A DNA stretch of 64,000 nucleotides from Hoylesella oralis ATCC 33269 (GTDB lineage Bacteria > Bacteroidota > Bacteroidia > Bacteroidales > Bacteroidaceae): contig NZ_GL833119.1 in the NCBI RefSeq assembly GCF_000185145.2, positions 682,001-746,000 on the forward strand, in the 5' to 3' direction. The notes under the pieces are model-generated. The model did no database searches, had not been told where the DNA came from, and was given only the letters and a program-made list of their open reading frames with translations. This document shows, piece by piece, positions 34,105 to 42,886 of the stretch (position 1 is its first letter; each line of letters opens with the position of its first letter). The position numbers and the translations under genes are program-made.

Positions 34105-34833
34105 TTATGTGCTGAATAACTCTTTTAATATATGGAACGATTTGAGTTCGGGAAAGTTCGGAATGTGGAACCTGTAATAAGAGAGAATAATTTCGGCACA
34201 GCGGTTTCGTTGTTCTCGCGTCATTTTGAACAAGTGCATGGATTCATAATTCATACGAGTAAGAGTGTGGATGCGTGCAGCCTCCTCAGGGTGAAGAAAG
34301 TCGGGGTGAAGCGGTGCTGAAGCGGTAAAACATGCATTCCTTAGATCGAAATAGATATTATGGTCGTGATTGTCGAGATTGGGAAAGAAGCCGATAAACT
34401 TCGAAAGTCTCATCATGAAGACAAGATGGAAGTTGGCAATGTTGCCTTGTGAGGCATCGAGCCACTTAATACTTGCCTCGATATATCGGAATAAAGGCTC
34501 GTTCTGTTGCTCGCTTCGAGTACTGTAATACAGAAAATCGGCAAGAAAAAGCAATATCGTTAGCTTATAAGGATCGAATGGGATGTTGGAAAAGGGTGTT
34601 TCTATTCTTGCATTTTTAAGTCGTTGAAGTTTGGCGTTCTGTCTGAAGTCGAATTCTATTTCGAGTATCGTCAATGATTGGAAGAATTGTTTCTTTATTT
34701 TTGCTTTCGGATTTTTGGATATCTGTTGAATGAAAGATACGCGACCACAAGCTTCTGTAAATAGGTCAACGATTAGTTGGGCGTCGCCGAATTTCAGCGA
34801 ATGGAATACTATGGCCTTGGTTTTTATCAGCAT
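34105..34833 (-). CDS. recO: DNA repair protein RecO
   Basis: The 242-residue product opens 'MLIKTKAIVFHSLKFGDAQLIVDLFTEACGRVSF', which is the RecO N-terminal OB-fold, and continues as a helical domain. RecO works with RecR and RecF to load RecA at gaps and in recombinational repair. Length matches the family. The C-terminal part contains 'YSTRSEQQNEPLFRYIEASI', typical of Bacteroidota RecO. The zinc-finger cysteines seen in some RecO proteins are not visible here. Convergent with the NUDIX gene; upstream of it is the tRNA-Glu on the other strand. Confidence 0.9.
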   Translation of the reverse strand: MLIKTKAIVFHSLKFGDAQLIVDLFTEACGRVSFIQQISKNPKAKIKKQFFQSLTILEIEFDFRQNAKLQRLKNARIETPFSNIPFDPYKLTILLFLADFLYYSTRSEQQNEPLFRYIEASIKWLDASQGNIANFHLVFMMRLSKFIGFFPNLDNHDHNIYFDLRNACFTASAPLHPDFLHPEEAARIHTLTRMNYESMHLFKMTREQRNRCAEIILSYYRFHIPNFPELKSFHILKELFST

Positions 34834-34897
34834 GAAGAGTAATTTTAAAGCGAAAATACAAAAAAACGGCGATACAATAAAGATTTATTTGATAAAA

Positions 34898-34929
34898 TTT
34901 GGCAGGTAAAGAAAAAACATCTAACTTTG
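34898..34929 (+). promoter_or_regulatory. Promoter (TTTG, 20-base spacer, TAACTTTG) for tRNA-Glu and rpsT
   Basis: TTTG at 34898-34901 and TAACTTTG at 34922-34929, an almost ideal Bacteroidota promoter. The tRNA begins 22 bases later. Confidence 0.8.
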
Positions 34930-34950
34930 CACCCGCAAATAAAATCGCAT

Positions 34951-35022
34951 GGTCCCTTCGTCTATCGGTTAGGACGAGAGATTTTCATTCTCTAAAGAGC
35001 AGTTCGACTCTGCTAGGGACTA
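34951..35022 (+). tRNA. tRNA-Glu (anticodon TTC)
   Basis: A 72-base tRNA without encoded CCA. Acceptor stem 34951-34957 pairs with 35015-35021 (the first pair is G-U), discriminator A at 35022. The anticodon stem AGAGA/TCTCT closes a loop TTTTCAT with anticodon TTC. The T arm AGCAG/CTGCT encloses TTCGACT. It is followed after 25 bases by rpsT, so the two are probably co-transcribed. Confidence 0.95.
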
Positions 35023-35047
35023 CATAAAATATAAGAAGAATTTAAAG

Positions 35048-35302
35048 ATGGCAAATCACAAATCATCACTTAAAAGAATCCGTCAGGATAAAGTTAAGAC
35101 TTTACATAATAAATATTATGCAAAGACTATGCGTAATGCTGTTCGTAAATTGCGCGCGATGACTAATAAGGAAGAAGCAGTAAAGCTTTATCCCGAAGTT
35201 CAGAAAATGTTGGACAAATTGGCTAAGACCAATATTATTCATAAGAACAAAGCCGCCAACTTAAAATCGAGTTTAGCTCTGCATATTAATAAGTTGGCAT
35301 AA
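35048..35302 (+). CDS. rpsT: 30S ribosomal protein S20
   Basis: An 84-residue basic protein with the S20 pattern: '[24 protein letters not shown]', then '[10 protein letters not shown]' and '[20 protein letters not shown]'. It binds 16S rRNA as a primary assembly protein. It follows tRNA-Glu by 25 bases with no separate promoter visible and ends before a terminator at 35328-35360. Confidence 0.97.
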   Translation: MANHKSSLKRIRQDKVKTLHNKYYAKTMRNAVRKLRAMTNKEEAVKLYPEVQKMLDKLAKTNIIHKNKAANLKSSLALHINKLA

Positions 35303-35327
35303 TTTCTAACTTGGTATAATTAGTACG

Positions 35328-35360
35328 AAGGTCGTACTCCAGTAGGAGTGCGACCTTTTG
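35328..35360 (+). terminator. Rho-independent terminator of tRNA-Glu/rpsT
   Basis: A 13-bp stem with one G-T pair (35328-35340 with 35345-35357), short loop, then Ts. Confidence 0.85.
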
Positions 35361-35575
35361 TTATTTGTGCAAAATTATTATAGTGTTTTTTCTTTTTCGA
35401 CATTTGTGGAAACTATTATTGCAGAAGAGCAGGCAAGTATGATGAGGAACTGAATGGAAATACGAAATGCGAATAATTTTCCGAGTGCGTATAAGGATGA
35501 GTGGAAATAATAGGGCATCATTTTGTTTTACGCATTTTTAGTAACAAATTATTTCGTTATATGTTCTTTTTTTAT

Positions 35576-35583
35576 TATCTTTG
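35576..35583 (+). promoter_or_regulatory. -7 promoter element (TATCTTTG) for gyrB
   Basis: Exact -7 match 23 bases before the gyrB ATG at 35606. Confidence 0.65.
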
Positions 35584-35605
35584 CAAGAAATATATAGTAA
35601 AGAAA

Positions 35606-37579
35606 ATGGCAGATATTCAAAACAACGAGAATAATTATTCGGCCTCCAATATCCAAGTGCTTGAAGGACTTGAGGCGGTACGTAAACGCCCTGCAATGTA
35701 TATTGGCGATATCAGTGAGAAAGGCCTTCATCACTTGGTGAATGAAACCGTAGATAACTCTATTGATGAAGCCATGGCCGGATATTGTACCGACATAGAG
35801 GTAACGATCAACGAAGATGAGTCGATAACGGTTCAGGATAATGGTCGCGGTATTCCCGTTGATGAGCATAAGAAGTTGCACAAGTCAGCACTCGAGGTTG
35901 TTATGACGGTTCTTCACGCCGGTGGTAAATTCGATAAAGGCTCTTACAAGGTCAGTGGTGGTCTTCATGGTGTAGGTGTGAGTTGTGTGAATGCACTTTC
36001 ATCTCATATGCTTTCGCAAGTGTTCCGCGATGGCAAGATATATCAGCAGGAGTATGAAAAGGGTAAACCGCTGTATCCAGTTAAAGTGATGGGCACCACA
36101 GACAAGCGTGGTACGCGTCAACAGTTTTGGCCAGATAAGACAATCTTTACAACCATCCATTATCAGTGGGATATCATTGCTCGTCGTATGCGTGAGCTTG
36201 CTTATTTGAATGCAGGTATCAAGATTACATTGACGGACTTGCGTGCTAATGAAGAGGGGAAGCCTCGCGTGGAAGTCTTCCATGCTAAGGATGGATTGAA
36301 AGAGTTCGTGCGTTACGTAGATCGTCATCGTACCCATCTTTTCGACGATGTTATTTATCTGAAAACCGAAAAACAAGGAATTCCAATCGAAGTCGCTATT
36401 ATGTATAATACGGATTACTCCGAGAATATACATTCGTATGTAAACAATATAAATACCATAGAGGGAGGAACTCATCTTTCGGGTTTCCGTACAGCACTTA
36501 CTCGTGTGTTGAAAGCATATGCCGATAACGATCCCGTTATTTCGAAACAAATCGAGAAAGCCAAGATAGAGATTGCTGGCGAAGACTTCCGTGAGGGACT
36601 TACGGCTGTAATCTCTATCAAAGTTGCCGAGCCCCAGTTCGAGGGACAGACAAAGACTAAGTTAGGCAATAGCGAGGTGTCTGGAGCGGTGCAACAGGCG
36701 GTGGGAGAGGCTTTGACCAATTATCTTGAAGAGCATCCTGCTGAGGCAAAGAAGATTTGCGAAAAGGTAGTTCTTGCAGCAACAGCACGTATTGCCGCCC
36801 GTAAGGCTCGTGAAAGTGTGCAGCGTAAGAACTTCATGTCGGGAGGAGGGCTTCCCGGCAAGTTGGCCGACTGTTCCAATAAGGATCCTAAAGATTGTGA
36901 GATATTCCTCGTCGAGGGCGACTCTGCCGGCGGTTCTGCCAAGCAGGGACGCGACAGATATACACAGGCAATTTTGCCGTTGCGCGGAAAGATTTTGAAT
37001 GTAGAGAAGGTGCAGTGGCATAGAGTGTTTGAAGCGGAGTCGGTAATGAATATCATTCAGAGCATCGGCGTGCGTTTCGGCGTAGAAGGAGAAGACGATC
37101 GTGAGGCAAATATCGACAAACTACGCTACGATAAGATTATCATCATGACCGATGCCGACGTCGATGGCTCGCATATCGATACGCTGATCATGACATTGTT
37201 CTATCGTTTCATGCCGAAAGTTATCGAAGACGGGCATCTTTATATTGCCAATCCTCCGCTCTACAAGTGTTCTTATAAGAATAAGGTAAGCGAATATTGC
37301 TATACCGAACAGCAGCGGCAAGCATTTTTTGATAAGTATGCAAACGGGGATGAGGATGCAAAGAGCATCCATACACAGCGTTATAAAGGCCTTGGTGAGA
37401 TGAACCCCGACCAGTTATGGGAGACTACAATGGATCCAAAGTCACGTTTGTTGAAGCAAGTAAATATTGAAAATGCCGCCGAGGCAGACGAGATATTCTC
37501 CATGCTTATGGGCGATGATGTTGAACCACGTCGCGAATTCATCGAGCAGAATGCTACTTATGCAAATATTGATGCTTAA
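35606..37579 (+). CDS. gyrB: DNA gyrase subunit B
   Basis: A 657-residue subunit with the ATPase domain ('QVLEGLEAVRKRPAMYIGD', 'VDNSIDEAMAGYC', 'GLHGVGVSCVNALS'), transducer region and TOPRIM domain ('EGDSAGGSAKQGRDR', 'TDADVDGSHID'), ending with the 'HTQRYKGLGEMNPDQLWETTMDP' C-terminal block. With GyrA it introduces negative supercoils. The length fits a gyrase B with a short C-terminal region. The start at 35606 is set by the promoter at 35576-35583 and the conserved N-terminus; upstream in-frame ATGs are rejected. Confidence 0.97.
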   Translation: MADIQNNENNYSASNIQVLEGLEAVRKRPAMYIGDISEKGLHHLVNETVDNSIDEAMAGYCTDIEVTINEDESITVQDNGRGIPVDEHKKLHKSALEVVMTVLHAGGKFDKGSYKVSGGLHGVGVSCVNALSSHMLSQVFRDGKIYQQEYEKGKPLYPVKVMGTTDKRGTRQQFWPDKTIFTTIHYQWDIIARRMRELAYLNAGIKITLTDLRANEEGKPRVEVFHAKDGLKEFVRYVDRHRTHLFDDVIYLKTEKQGIPIEVAIMYNTDYSENIHSYVNNINTIEGGTHLSGFRTALTRVLKAYADNDPVISKQIEKAKIEIAGEDFREGLTAVISIKVAEPQFEGQTKTKLGNSEVSGAVQQAVGEALTNYLEEHPAEAKKICEKVVLAATARIAARKARESVQRKNFMSGGGLPGKLADCSNKDPKDCEIFLVEGDSAGGSAKQGRDRYTQAILPLRGKILNVEKVQWHRVFEAESVMNIIQSIGVRFGVEGEDDREANIDKLRYDKIIIMTDADVDGSHIDTLIMTLFYRFMPKVIEDGHLYIANPPLYKCSYKNKVSEYCYTEQQRQAFFDKYANGDEDAKSIHTQRYKGLGEMNPDQLWETTMDPKSRLLKQVNIENAAEADEIFSMLMGDDVEPRREFIEQNATYANIDA

Positions 37580-37621
37580 TTAGGTCTTTTTATATCAAAG
37601 GAATTATCAGAAAATATCCAA

Positions 37622-37668
37622 CCGCTTTCGAAAGTTATTTTAAATACTTTTGAAAGCGGGTGTTTTTT
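37622..37668 (+). terminator. Rho-independent terminator of gyrB
   Basis: A 14-bp stem with one G-T pair (37622-37635 with 37646-37659), then six Ts at 37663-37668. Confidence 0.9.
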
Positions 37669-37747
37669 GTAGGCAAATTGCATGCTTTGCAAAGTCGACA
37701 ATGGTATTGTGTATAAAATCTACTTCTCTTTCTTCTCTTATCCATAA

Positions 37748-38038
37748 TTATTCCATCATTGCTTTCTTCCATTTTCTTATCTTCGTTCTAAACATACAGA
37801 AGGGAGCGACAGTATTAATGTGGATAAACTTGTAAACCTCCCATACAGTCATTTGGATAGCTTCATCTGCCTATATTCTTTGGTGTGGGCGGAAGAGTTC
37901 ATCCTCTGATATAGCATCGATAAGTTTGCAAATAGCTTGAACATTTTGAAACCATCGATAGGCGTATACATAGTTAATCAGCTTGTTTGTCAGCTGAGAA
38001 AATGGATCGTACAGGCAGTTTGTAAGGACGTTATTTCT
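37748..38038 (-). pseudogene. Remnant of a ClbS/DfsB-family protein gene
   Basis: Read on the minus strand in one frame, this stretch gives about 55 codons, an internal TAG (37873-37871), about 40 more codons and a TAA (37750-37748). The first part includes 'ICKLIDAISEDELF' and the second '[13 protein letters not shown]' followed by 'RTKIRKWKK'. These match in order the conserved end of ClbS/DUF1706 proteins (D-E-L-[FY], then F/I-N-T-x-[AS]-P-[FY], then R-x-x-K). No start codon lies ahead of the remnant, because a TAG precedes it. Family assignment comes from motif memory, not a search. ClbS inactivates the genotoxin colibactin in E. coli; the role of other members is unknown. Confidence 0.55.
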
Positions 38039-38066
38039 CTACGGTAGTTAATTTTAATTGGTGTTC

Positions 38067-41000
38067 TTATTTTTTCATCATTACTTCTACGGTGCGCTTT
38101 AGCTGTTCATCGTTACCGTTAAGATAGTCTTCCGGTGTGTTATAAATTTCGATATCAGGATCGAGTTGGGTATTTTCGCCGAAGTTGCCATGCATATCCC
38201 GACAGCCTACCTGCGGTATGCCGAATACCATGCTGTTATCCATAAGTGTCTCCCACCATACAGCTGTCATTGTTCCGGCAACGGGGGTGCCTATCAATTT
38301 ACCGATACCGAGCTCTTTATATATAAAGGGGAAACCGTGTCCGTTGCTGTAGTCGTCTTCGCAGATCATAACACAAGAAGGTTTCACCCATTTGTTCCAA
38401 GGATCATAACCTATATATTTACCGTTCGGAACGAAGCTCTGATATTGCTTACCGCTTAAGAGCGTGCACAAATCATCGTGTAACCAACCACCTCCGTTAT
38501 GGCGTTCATCCACGATAACAGCATCTTTCCGGCGGTTCTTATCGCTTAGCAGTTCGCTGAATACAGTACGATAACTTTCACTGTTCATCGCTTTAACATG
38601 CACATAAGCCAGCTTTCCGTGCGACAGACTATCCACAATCCGGCGGTTGCGGTCTACCCATCTTTTGTACAACAGTTCTTGTTGAGCGCTTTTGCTAATG
38701 GCCTTCACCGTTACATCGAAGCGTTTTTTCGTAGAGGGGTTGAAAACAGTAATACGGAGCGGTTTGCCTGCTTTACCGTCGAGCATGTAGTTATAATCCT
38801 TTCCGGCAAGTATTTTCTCACCATCTATCTTTTCTATTACGCATCCGGCATCTACTCCGGTGTTCTTAACGGCAAAAGGTCCGCGCTTGATAACTTCTTC
38901 CACTTTCAGTCCGTCGCCCATGTATGCAGGATCGAAGAACAATCCTAACGCGGCAGTATTCAGGTTCGTTCCATTCGGATAATAGCGGGCACCGGTGTGA
39001 GAGGCATTCAATTCGCCGAGCATCTCGCTAAGCATGTCTCGAAAGTCGTAATTATTGTTGATATAAGGCAGGAACTTGGCGTAAGTCTTCTTGTAACTTT
39101 CCCAATCTATACCGTGCAAATCGGGTTTATAGAATTTATCCTTTACCTGCTGCCAAATATGGCCGAAGAGATATTCGCGTTCCTGATACGGGCGATAGTT
39201 GAAACGTGCTTCGAAGTCGATGTTTTTGGATGAACCTTTCGAAATGTCTATCTGTTTTATGGAATTACCTGTACAAAGATAGATATTCTTAAAGTTTTTA
39301 TCGGCAAGAAGGTCGCCCCTTCCCACATTCTTCATCACAATTTCGGTCTTGTTTTCCTTTAGATCGTGCTTCCAAAGGTCGTATCCCCCTTCGAAAGCGG
39401 CCTGATAATACAGCGTATCGCCCCCCGGACTGAGCAAAGCATCACCGAGTCTCGACGAATTTACCGTCAGTCGTAGCACTCGGTCGCGGCAGTTATCAAG
39501 GTCGAACTTCAATATTTCTTCTTTCTTCGGCTTCTTTTTCACCGTTACGTCTACAGTCTTTTGCTCCTTGGCGGCAGCCTCTTCTTTCTTGGCTTCATCG
39601 TAGAGAGTCTTTTCTTCTTTCGACATCTTGAAGCGTTCGTAAGCATCGAGGTCGAAGAACATAATATACATGTCGCTTTCCGATCCCCAACTGCCATGAC
39701 TTCTGTACCCTGCACGGTCGCTTTCGAATATCATTGCCTTGCCTCCGAGCACCCATTTGCCGTTTCCATCGTTGTATCCGCTCTCGGTAAGGTTATATAT
39801 TTCGCCGTTACCCGAAGCACTTACCAGCGCAATATCCTTATTGTTCCACCCGCCGTAGCCGATATAGCTTGCCAAGAGCCACCTGCTGTCCGGGCTCCAT
39901 GTGCACCATACGTCGCCATCGGAATAGGAGTAGTTGTACTTGCCGTCCATTAAAGTACGTACGGTTTTGCTTTTCAAGTCGACTGCACGCAGGGTGTTGC
40001 GGTTTTCAAGGAAAGCTATACTCTTGCCATCCGGGCTGTATAACGGCTGAAAAGAGGTAGAGTCCGACTTTACGAGCTGTGTCTCTTCCAAATCGGTGGC
40101 ATAGGTAAACTGTTTTTCGCCTTTGTTCTTAATCGTTGTTTGATAAATCTGCCACAATCCGTTGCGTTCCGAAGCATACGCGATACTACGCCCGTCGGGA
40201 GCAAAATCAATGCTACGTTCCTGTTCGGGAGTATCGGTAATCTGCTTGGTTGTTCGGTAGTCTATCGACGTAACATATACATCGCCGTGCAAAACAAAAG
40301 CTATTTCTTTACCAGAGGGCGATACTTTGATTTCGGTGGCTCCGTTGGTCTTTATCTGACGTATCAGGTCGGCATCGTTCTTATCGGCGGTAATGTTGAT
40401 ATTTACCTTTGTTGGCTCGCCTCCTTCGCGAAGCGTGTATATTTCACCATCGTAACAGAAACACAATGTGCCGTTTTCAGCGGCGGTAAGGTAGCGTACC
40501 GGATTGTCTTTAAAGCGAGTCAGCTGCGTTTTATCGGCACTTTCCACATTTCTGCGATACACGTTGAATGTGCCGTCTTCTTCGCTTAAGTAGTAAAAAG
40601 ACTGCCCATCGGCCGCCCAAACGGGATTTCTATCTTCGCCGTTGAATGCGGTCAGCTTGGTAAACTTGCCATTCTTGTTCAGCCATATATCACGTGTAAT
40701 GGGCGAACGATGATGTTTGCGGAACTCATCTTCATAGCCTTTTTTATCATGATAGAGTATGTCGCCGTTTTTGTTGATGCTCATGCTCTCCATTGTCACG
40801 GCAGATACCAAGCGTGGGCGGCTTCCTTTCACATCCGTTTCGTACACCTGCGGGAACTGGCTCGAAGCAAAATAGATCGATTTTGCTGTAGGCATGCCGG
40901 TTGTTTCGAATAAAATGTGTTCGTTATCGCGCCATGTCATCGGTATTTCATTACCACTGTCGGTGGTTAGTCGTTTGGGTTCGCCGCCGTCTTTGCTCAT

Positions 41001-41276
41001 TACGTAGATATCGTAACTGCCTTCTCGGGTAGATACGAATGCGATGCGTTCCCCGTCGGGACTCCATATCGGGTAAGATTCATAGGCGGCATTCGATGTA
41101 AGTTGTCGTGCATTACCGCCCTGAACGGGTATCGTAAAAATATCACCTTTATAGGAGAAAGCAATCGTAGTGCCGTCCGGAGAGATAGAACTGTAGCGCA
41201 TCCATAACGGATGTTGCTGAGCTGTTACCGATAGGGCGAACATTATGGATACGAACGATAAACATATTTTTCTCAT
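38067..41276 (-). CDS. Tricorn-like S41 peptidase, secreted
   Basis: A 1069-residue protein with signal peptide ('LSFVSIMFALSVTAQQ'). Residues about 25-590 form beta-propellers with PD40/tricorn repeats such as 'IAFVSTREGSYDIYVM', 'PIWSPDGERIAFVS'. A tricorn-core-like domain and PDZ-like region follow (about 640-850). The S41 peptidase end has 'DERHNGGGWLHDDL' and the nucleophile Ser (about residue 977) in 'EDDYSNGHGFPFIYKELG', then 'GTPVAGTMTAVWWE'. Tricorn trims peptides from larger protease products; the signal peptide argues for a periplasmic or surface role here. The start is set by the signal peptide and by the -7 element at 41314-41321. Transcribed alone, divergent from the SGNH gene. 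Confidence 0.92.
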   Translation of the reverse strand: MRKICLSFVSIMFALSVTAQQHPLWMRYSSISPDGTTIAFSYKGDIFTIPVQGGNARQLTSNAAYESYPIWSPDGERIAFVSTREGSYDIYVMSKDGGEPKRLTTDSGNEIPMTWRDNEHILFETTGMPTAKSIYFASSQFPQVYETDVKGSRPRLVSAVTMESMSINKNGDILYHDKKGYEDEFRKHHRSPITRDIWLNKNGKFTKLTAFNGEDRNPVWAADGQSFYYLSEEDGTFNVYRRNVESADKTQLTRFKDNPVRYLTAAENGTLCFCYDGEIYTLREGGEPTKVNINITADKNDADLIRQIKTNGATEIKVSPSGKEIAFVLHGDVYVTSIDYRTTKQITDTPEQERSIDFAPDGRSIAYASERNGLWQIYQTTIKNKGEKQFTYATDLEETQLVKSDSTSFQPLYSPDGKSIAFLENRNTLRAVDLKSKTVRTLMDGKYNYSYSDGDVWCTWSPDSRWLLASYIGYGGWNNKDIALVSASGNGEIYNLTESGYNDGNGKWVLGGKAMIFESDRAGYRSHGSWGSESDMYIMFFDLDAYERFKMSKEEKTLYDEAKKEEAAAKEQKTVDVTVKKKPKKEEILKFDLDNCRDRVLRLTVNSSRLGDALLSPGGDTLYYQAAFEGGYDLWKHDLKENKTEIVMKNVGRGDLLADKNFKNIYLCTGNSIKQIDISKGSSKNIDFEARFNYRPYQEREYLFGHIWQQVKDKFYKPDLHGIDWESYKKTYAKFLPYINNNYDFRDMLSEMLGELNASHTGARYYPNGTNLNTAALGLFFDPAYMGDGLKVEEVIKRGPFAVKNTGVDAGCVIEKIDGEKILAGKDYNYMLDGKAGKPLRITVFNPSTKKRFDVTVKAISKSAQQELLYKRWVDRNRRIVDSLSHGKLAYVHVKAMNSESYRTVFSELLSDKNRRKDAVIVDERHNGGGWLHDDLCTLLSGKQYQSFVPNGKYIGYDPWNKWVKPSCVMICEDDYSNGHGFPFIYKELGIGKLIGTPVAGTMTAVWWETLMDNSMVFGIPQVGCRDMHGNFGENTQLDPDIEIYNTPEDYLNGNDEQLKRTVEVMMKK

Positions 41277-41313
41277 GTCGACATGGTTTGTGCTAAATAC
41301 AAAATATTGGTTG

Positions 41314-41321
41314 CAAATATA
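41314..41321 (-). promoter_or_regulatory. -7 promoter element (TATATTTG) for the tricorn-like gene
   Basis: Minus-strand match to TAnnTTTG, 38 bases upstream of the ATG at 41276. Confidence 0.5.
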
Positions 41322-41438
41322 AGTAAAATATTCTATATAATAAGGTGTATTGGTTAAAAAATGAACATAGAACAAGTAATGATACCAATTCGCAGGTTTT
41401 TCATAAGAATAAGACAGGGATATACCGATTTTTGTAAT

Positions 41439-41446
41439 TATCTTTG
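41439..41446 (+). promoter_or_regulatory. -7 promoter element (TATCTTTG) for the SGNH hydrolase gene
   Basis: Exact -7 match 24 bases before the ATG at 41470. Confidence 0.6.
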
Positions 41447-41469
41447 CATGGTTTTAAAAGCATGTAGGG

Positions 41470-42675
41470 ATGAAGAAAATTGTTTGTATCTTGTTACTGC
41501 TATGCTCCTTGGGTATACAGGCGCAAGAGCCATTGCATCCGAATGGCGAAAATATTTACGATCATTGGGTAGGCACGTGGGCTTGTGCACCGCAGCCGGT
41601 GGTAAAATCGTATATGCCTTTCAACAACGAAATGACCAATCGTTCGGTTCGTCAGGTTGTTAAAGTTTCGATAGGAGGCGATGTTGTGCGTTTGCACCTG
41701 TCGAACGAATACAGCACCGAGCCTGTAGAGATACGTTCGGTATATATCTCCGCATCTGCAGACTCGTTTGCCATAGAGCCTAAAACTACGGAATATCTGC
41801 GTTTCGGTGGGCATCAACGCGTAACGATAGAACCGCGGAAAACGGTTGTCTCCGATCCATTGCGCTTTCATCTGAAGCCTTTGCAGCGCATAGCCGTTAC
41901 CATTAACTACAAAGTAGCGCCGAAAGAGCCCACTGTACACATGGGATCGCGTACCACTTCCTATATTCTGAAAGGCAATTCCGGCCCACGCACCGATTTC
42001 GAGAAGGCTTTCCGTGAAGACCATTGGTTCAATATTTCGGCGATAGACGTATATAATGTGAATGCCGATGCCGTGGCTATTATCGGCAATTCTATTACCG
42101 ATGGCAAGAACAGTACTACGAACCGGCAGGACAGATGGCCCGATGTAATGTCGGAAGAGTTGTATCGCAAAGGGCATGGCAGGGGAGTGTTGAACCTCGG
42201 CATAGGCGATAATCGTGTGCTGACCGTGGGGCTCGGTGCTCCTGCTATGGAGCGATTCGACCGAGATATATTGCAGCAATGTGGGATAAAAGAGGTGATT
42301 GTTTTCGAAGGCATCAACGATTTGGGCACGAGTAAGGACGCCAAAAACACGGCACGTCGCCTGATCGAACAGTATGCCATTATGATACGAAAGGCGCATG
42401 AGCACCATCTGAAAATATACGGCGGTACGATTATGCCGATGAAAGGCAGTGCATATTTTACGGAAGAGCATGAAGAAGGGCGGCAGATAGTAAACGAATG
42501 GATACGTAACTCGAAGGAATTCGACGGAATACTCGACTTTGATGAGCTGATGAGAAGCACAGAAGACCGCTGTTCGTTGCGCAAAGAATGGCAGAGCGAT
42601 TGGCTTCATCCCAATGCAGAGGGATATGCCGTGATGGGCAGATATGCTGCAGAGTTCTTGTTAAGCGCAAAGTAG
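41470..42675 (+). CDS. Secreted SGNH/GDSL hydrolase
   Basis: The 401-residue protein has a signal peptide (1-18). After an N-terminal domain of about 180 residues ('IYDHWVGTWACAPQP'), the SGNH core begins with the nucleophile block 'AIIGNSITDG' (S208). It continues with 'NLGIGDNRVL', 'FEGINDLG' and the terminal Asp/His in 'DWLHPNAEGY'. This layout matches a group of Bacteroidota esterases acting on acylated sugars. Exact substrate is unknown. It is monocistronic and convergent with the regulator at 42887-44314. Confidence 0.88.
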   Translation: MKKIVCILLLLCSLGIQAQEPLHPNGENIYDHWVGTWACAPQPVVKSYMPFNNEMTNRSVRQVVKVSIGGDVVRLHLSNEYSTEPVEIRSVYISASADSFAIEPKTTEYLRFGGHQRVTIEPRKTVVSDPLRFHLKPLQRIAVTINYKVAPKEPTVHMGSRTTSYILKGNSGPRTDFEKAFREDHWFNISAIDVYNVNADAVAIIGNSITDGKNSTTNRQDRWPDVMSEELYRKGHGRGVLNLGIGDNRVLTVGLGAPAMERFDRDILQQCGIKEVIVFEGINDLGTSKDAKNTARRLIEQYAIMIRKAHEHHLKIYGGTIMPMKGSAYFTEEHEEGRQIVNEWIRNSKEFDGILDFDELMRSTEDRCSLRKEWQSDWLHPNAEGYAVMGRYAAEFLLSAK

Positions 42676-42886
42676 TCGGCGGAACATCGTGTACCTGTGA
42701 ATGTCTGATTGCCGGTTTATTCTTTCAGATTATGAAGTTTTGTGCAGGCAGGCCTTAAGAATAATGTGCTTAGAGTGCACATGTAACAATAATATATACA
42801 CCCTTTAAGTGCATTGTTCGTTATGTATATTTATAATGTGTGATGGGGATGTTCTTGCCGCTGGCTGCACATGGGGGTGGCAGGCA

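Larger units (their letters stand above)
35303..35605. other. 303-base spacer between rpsT and gyrB
   Basis: It holds the rpsT terminator (35328-35360) and the gyrB promoter (35576-35583). Nothing else is recognised. Confidence 0.5.
37580..38066. other. 487-base spacer with gyrB terminator and a decayed gene
   Basis: Holds the terminator at 37622-37668 and the ClbS/DfsB-like remnant at 37748-38038. No intact gene is seen. Confidence 0.5.

Noticed and set aside
41500..42609. 369-codon open frame on the minus strand
   Set aside because: Antisense to the SGNH hydrolase, with no plausible N-terminus or domain.
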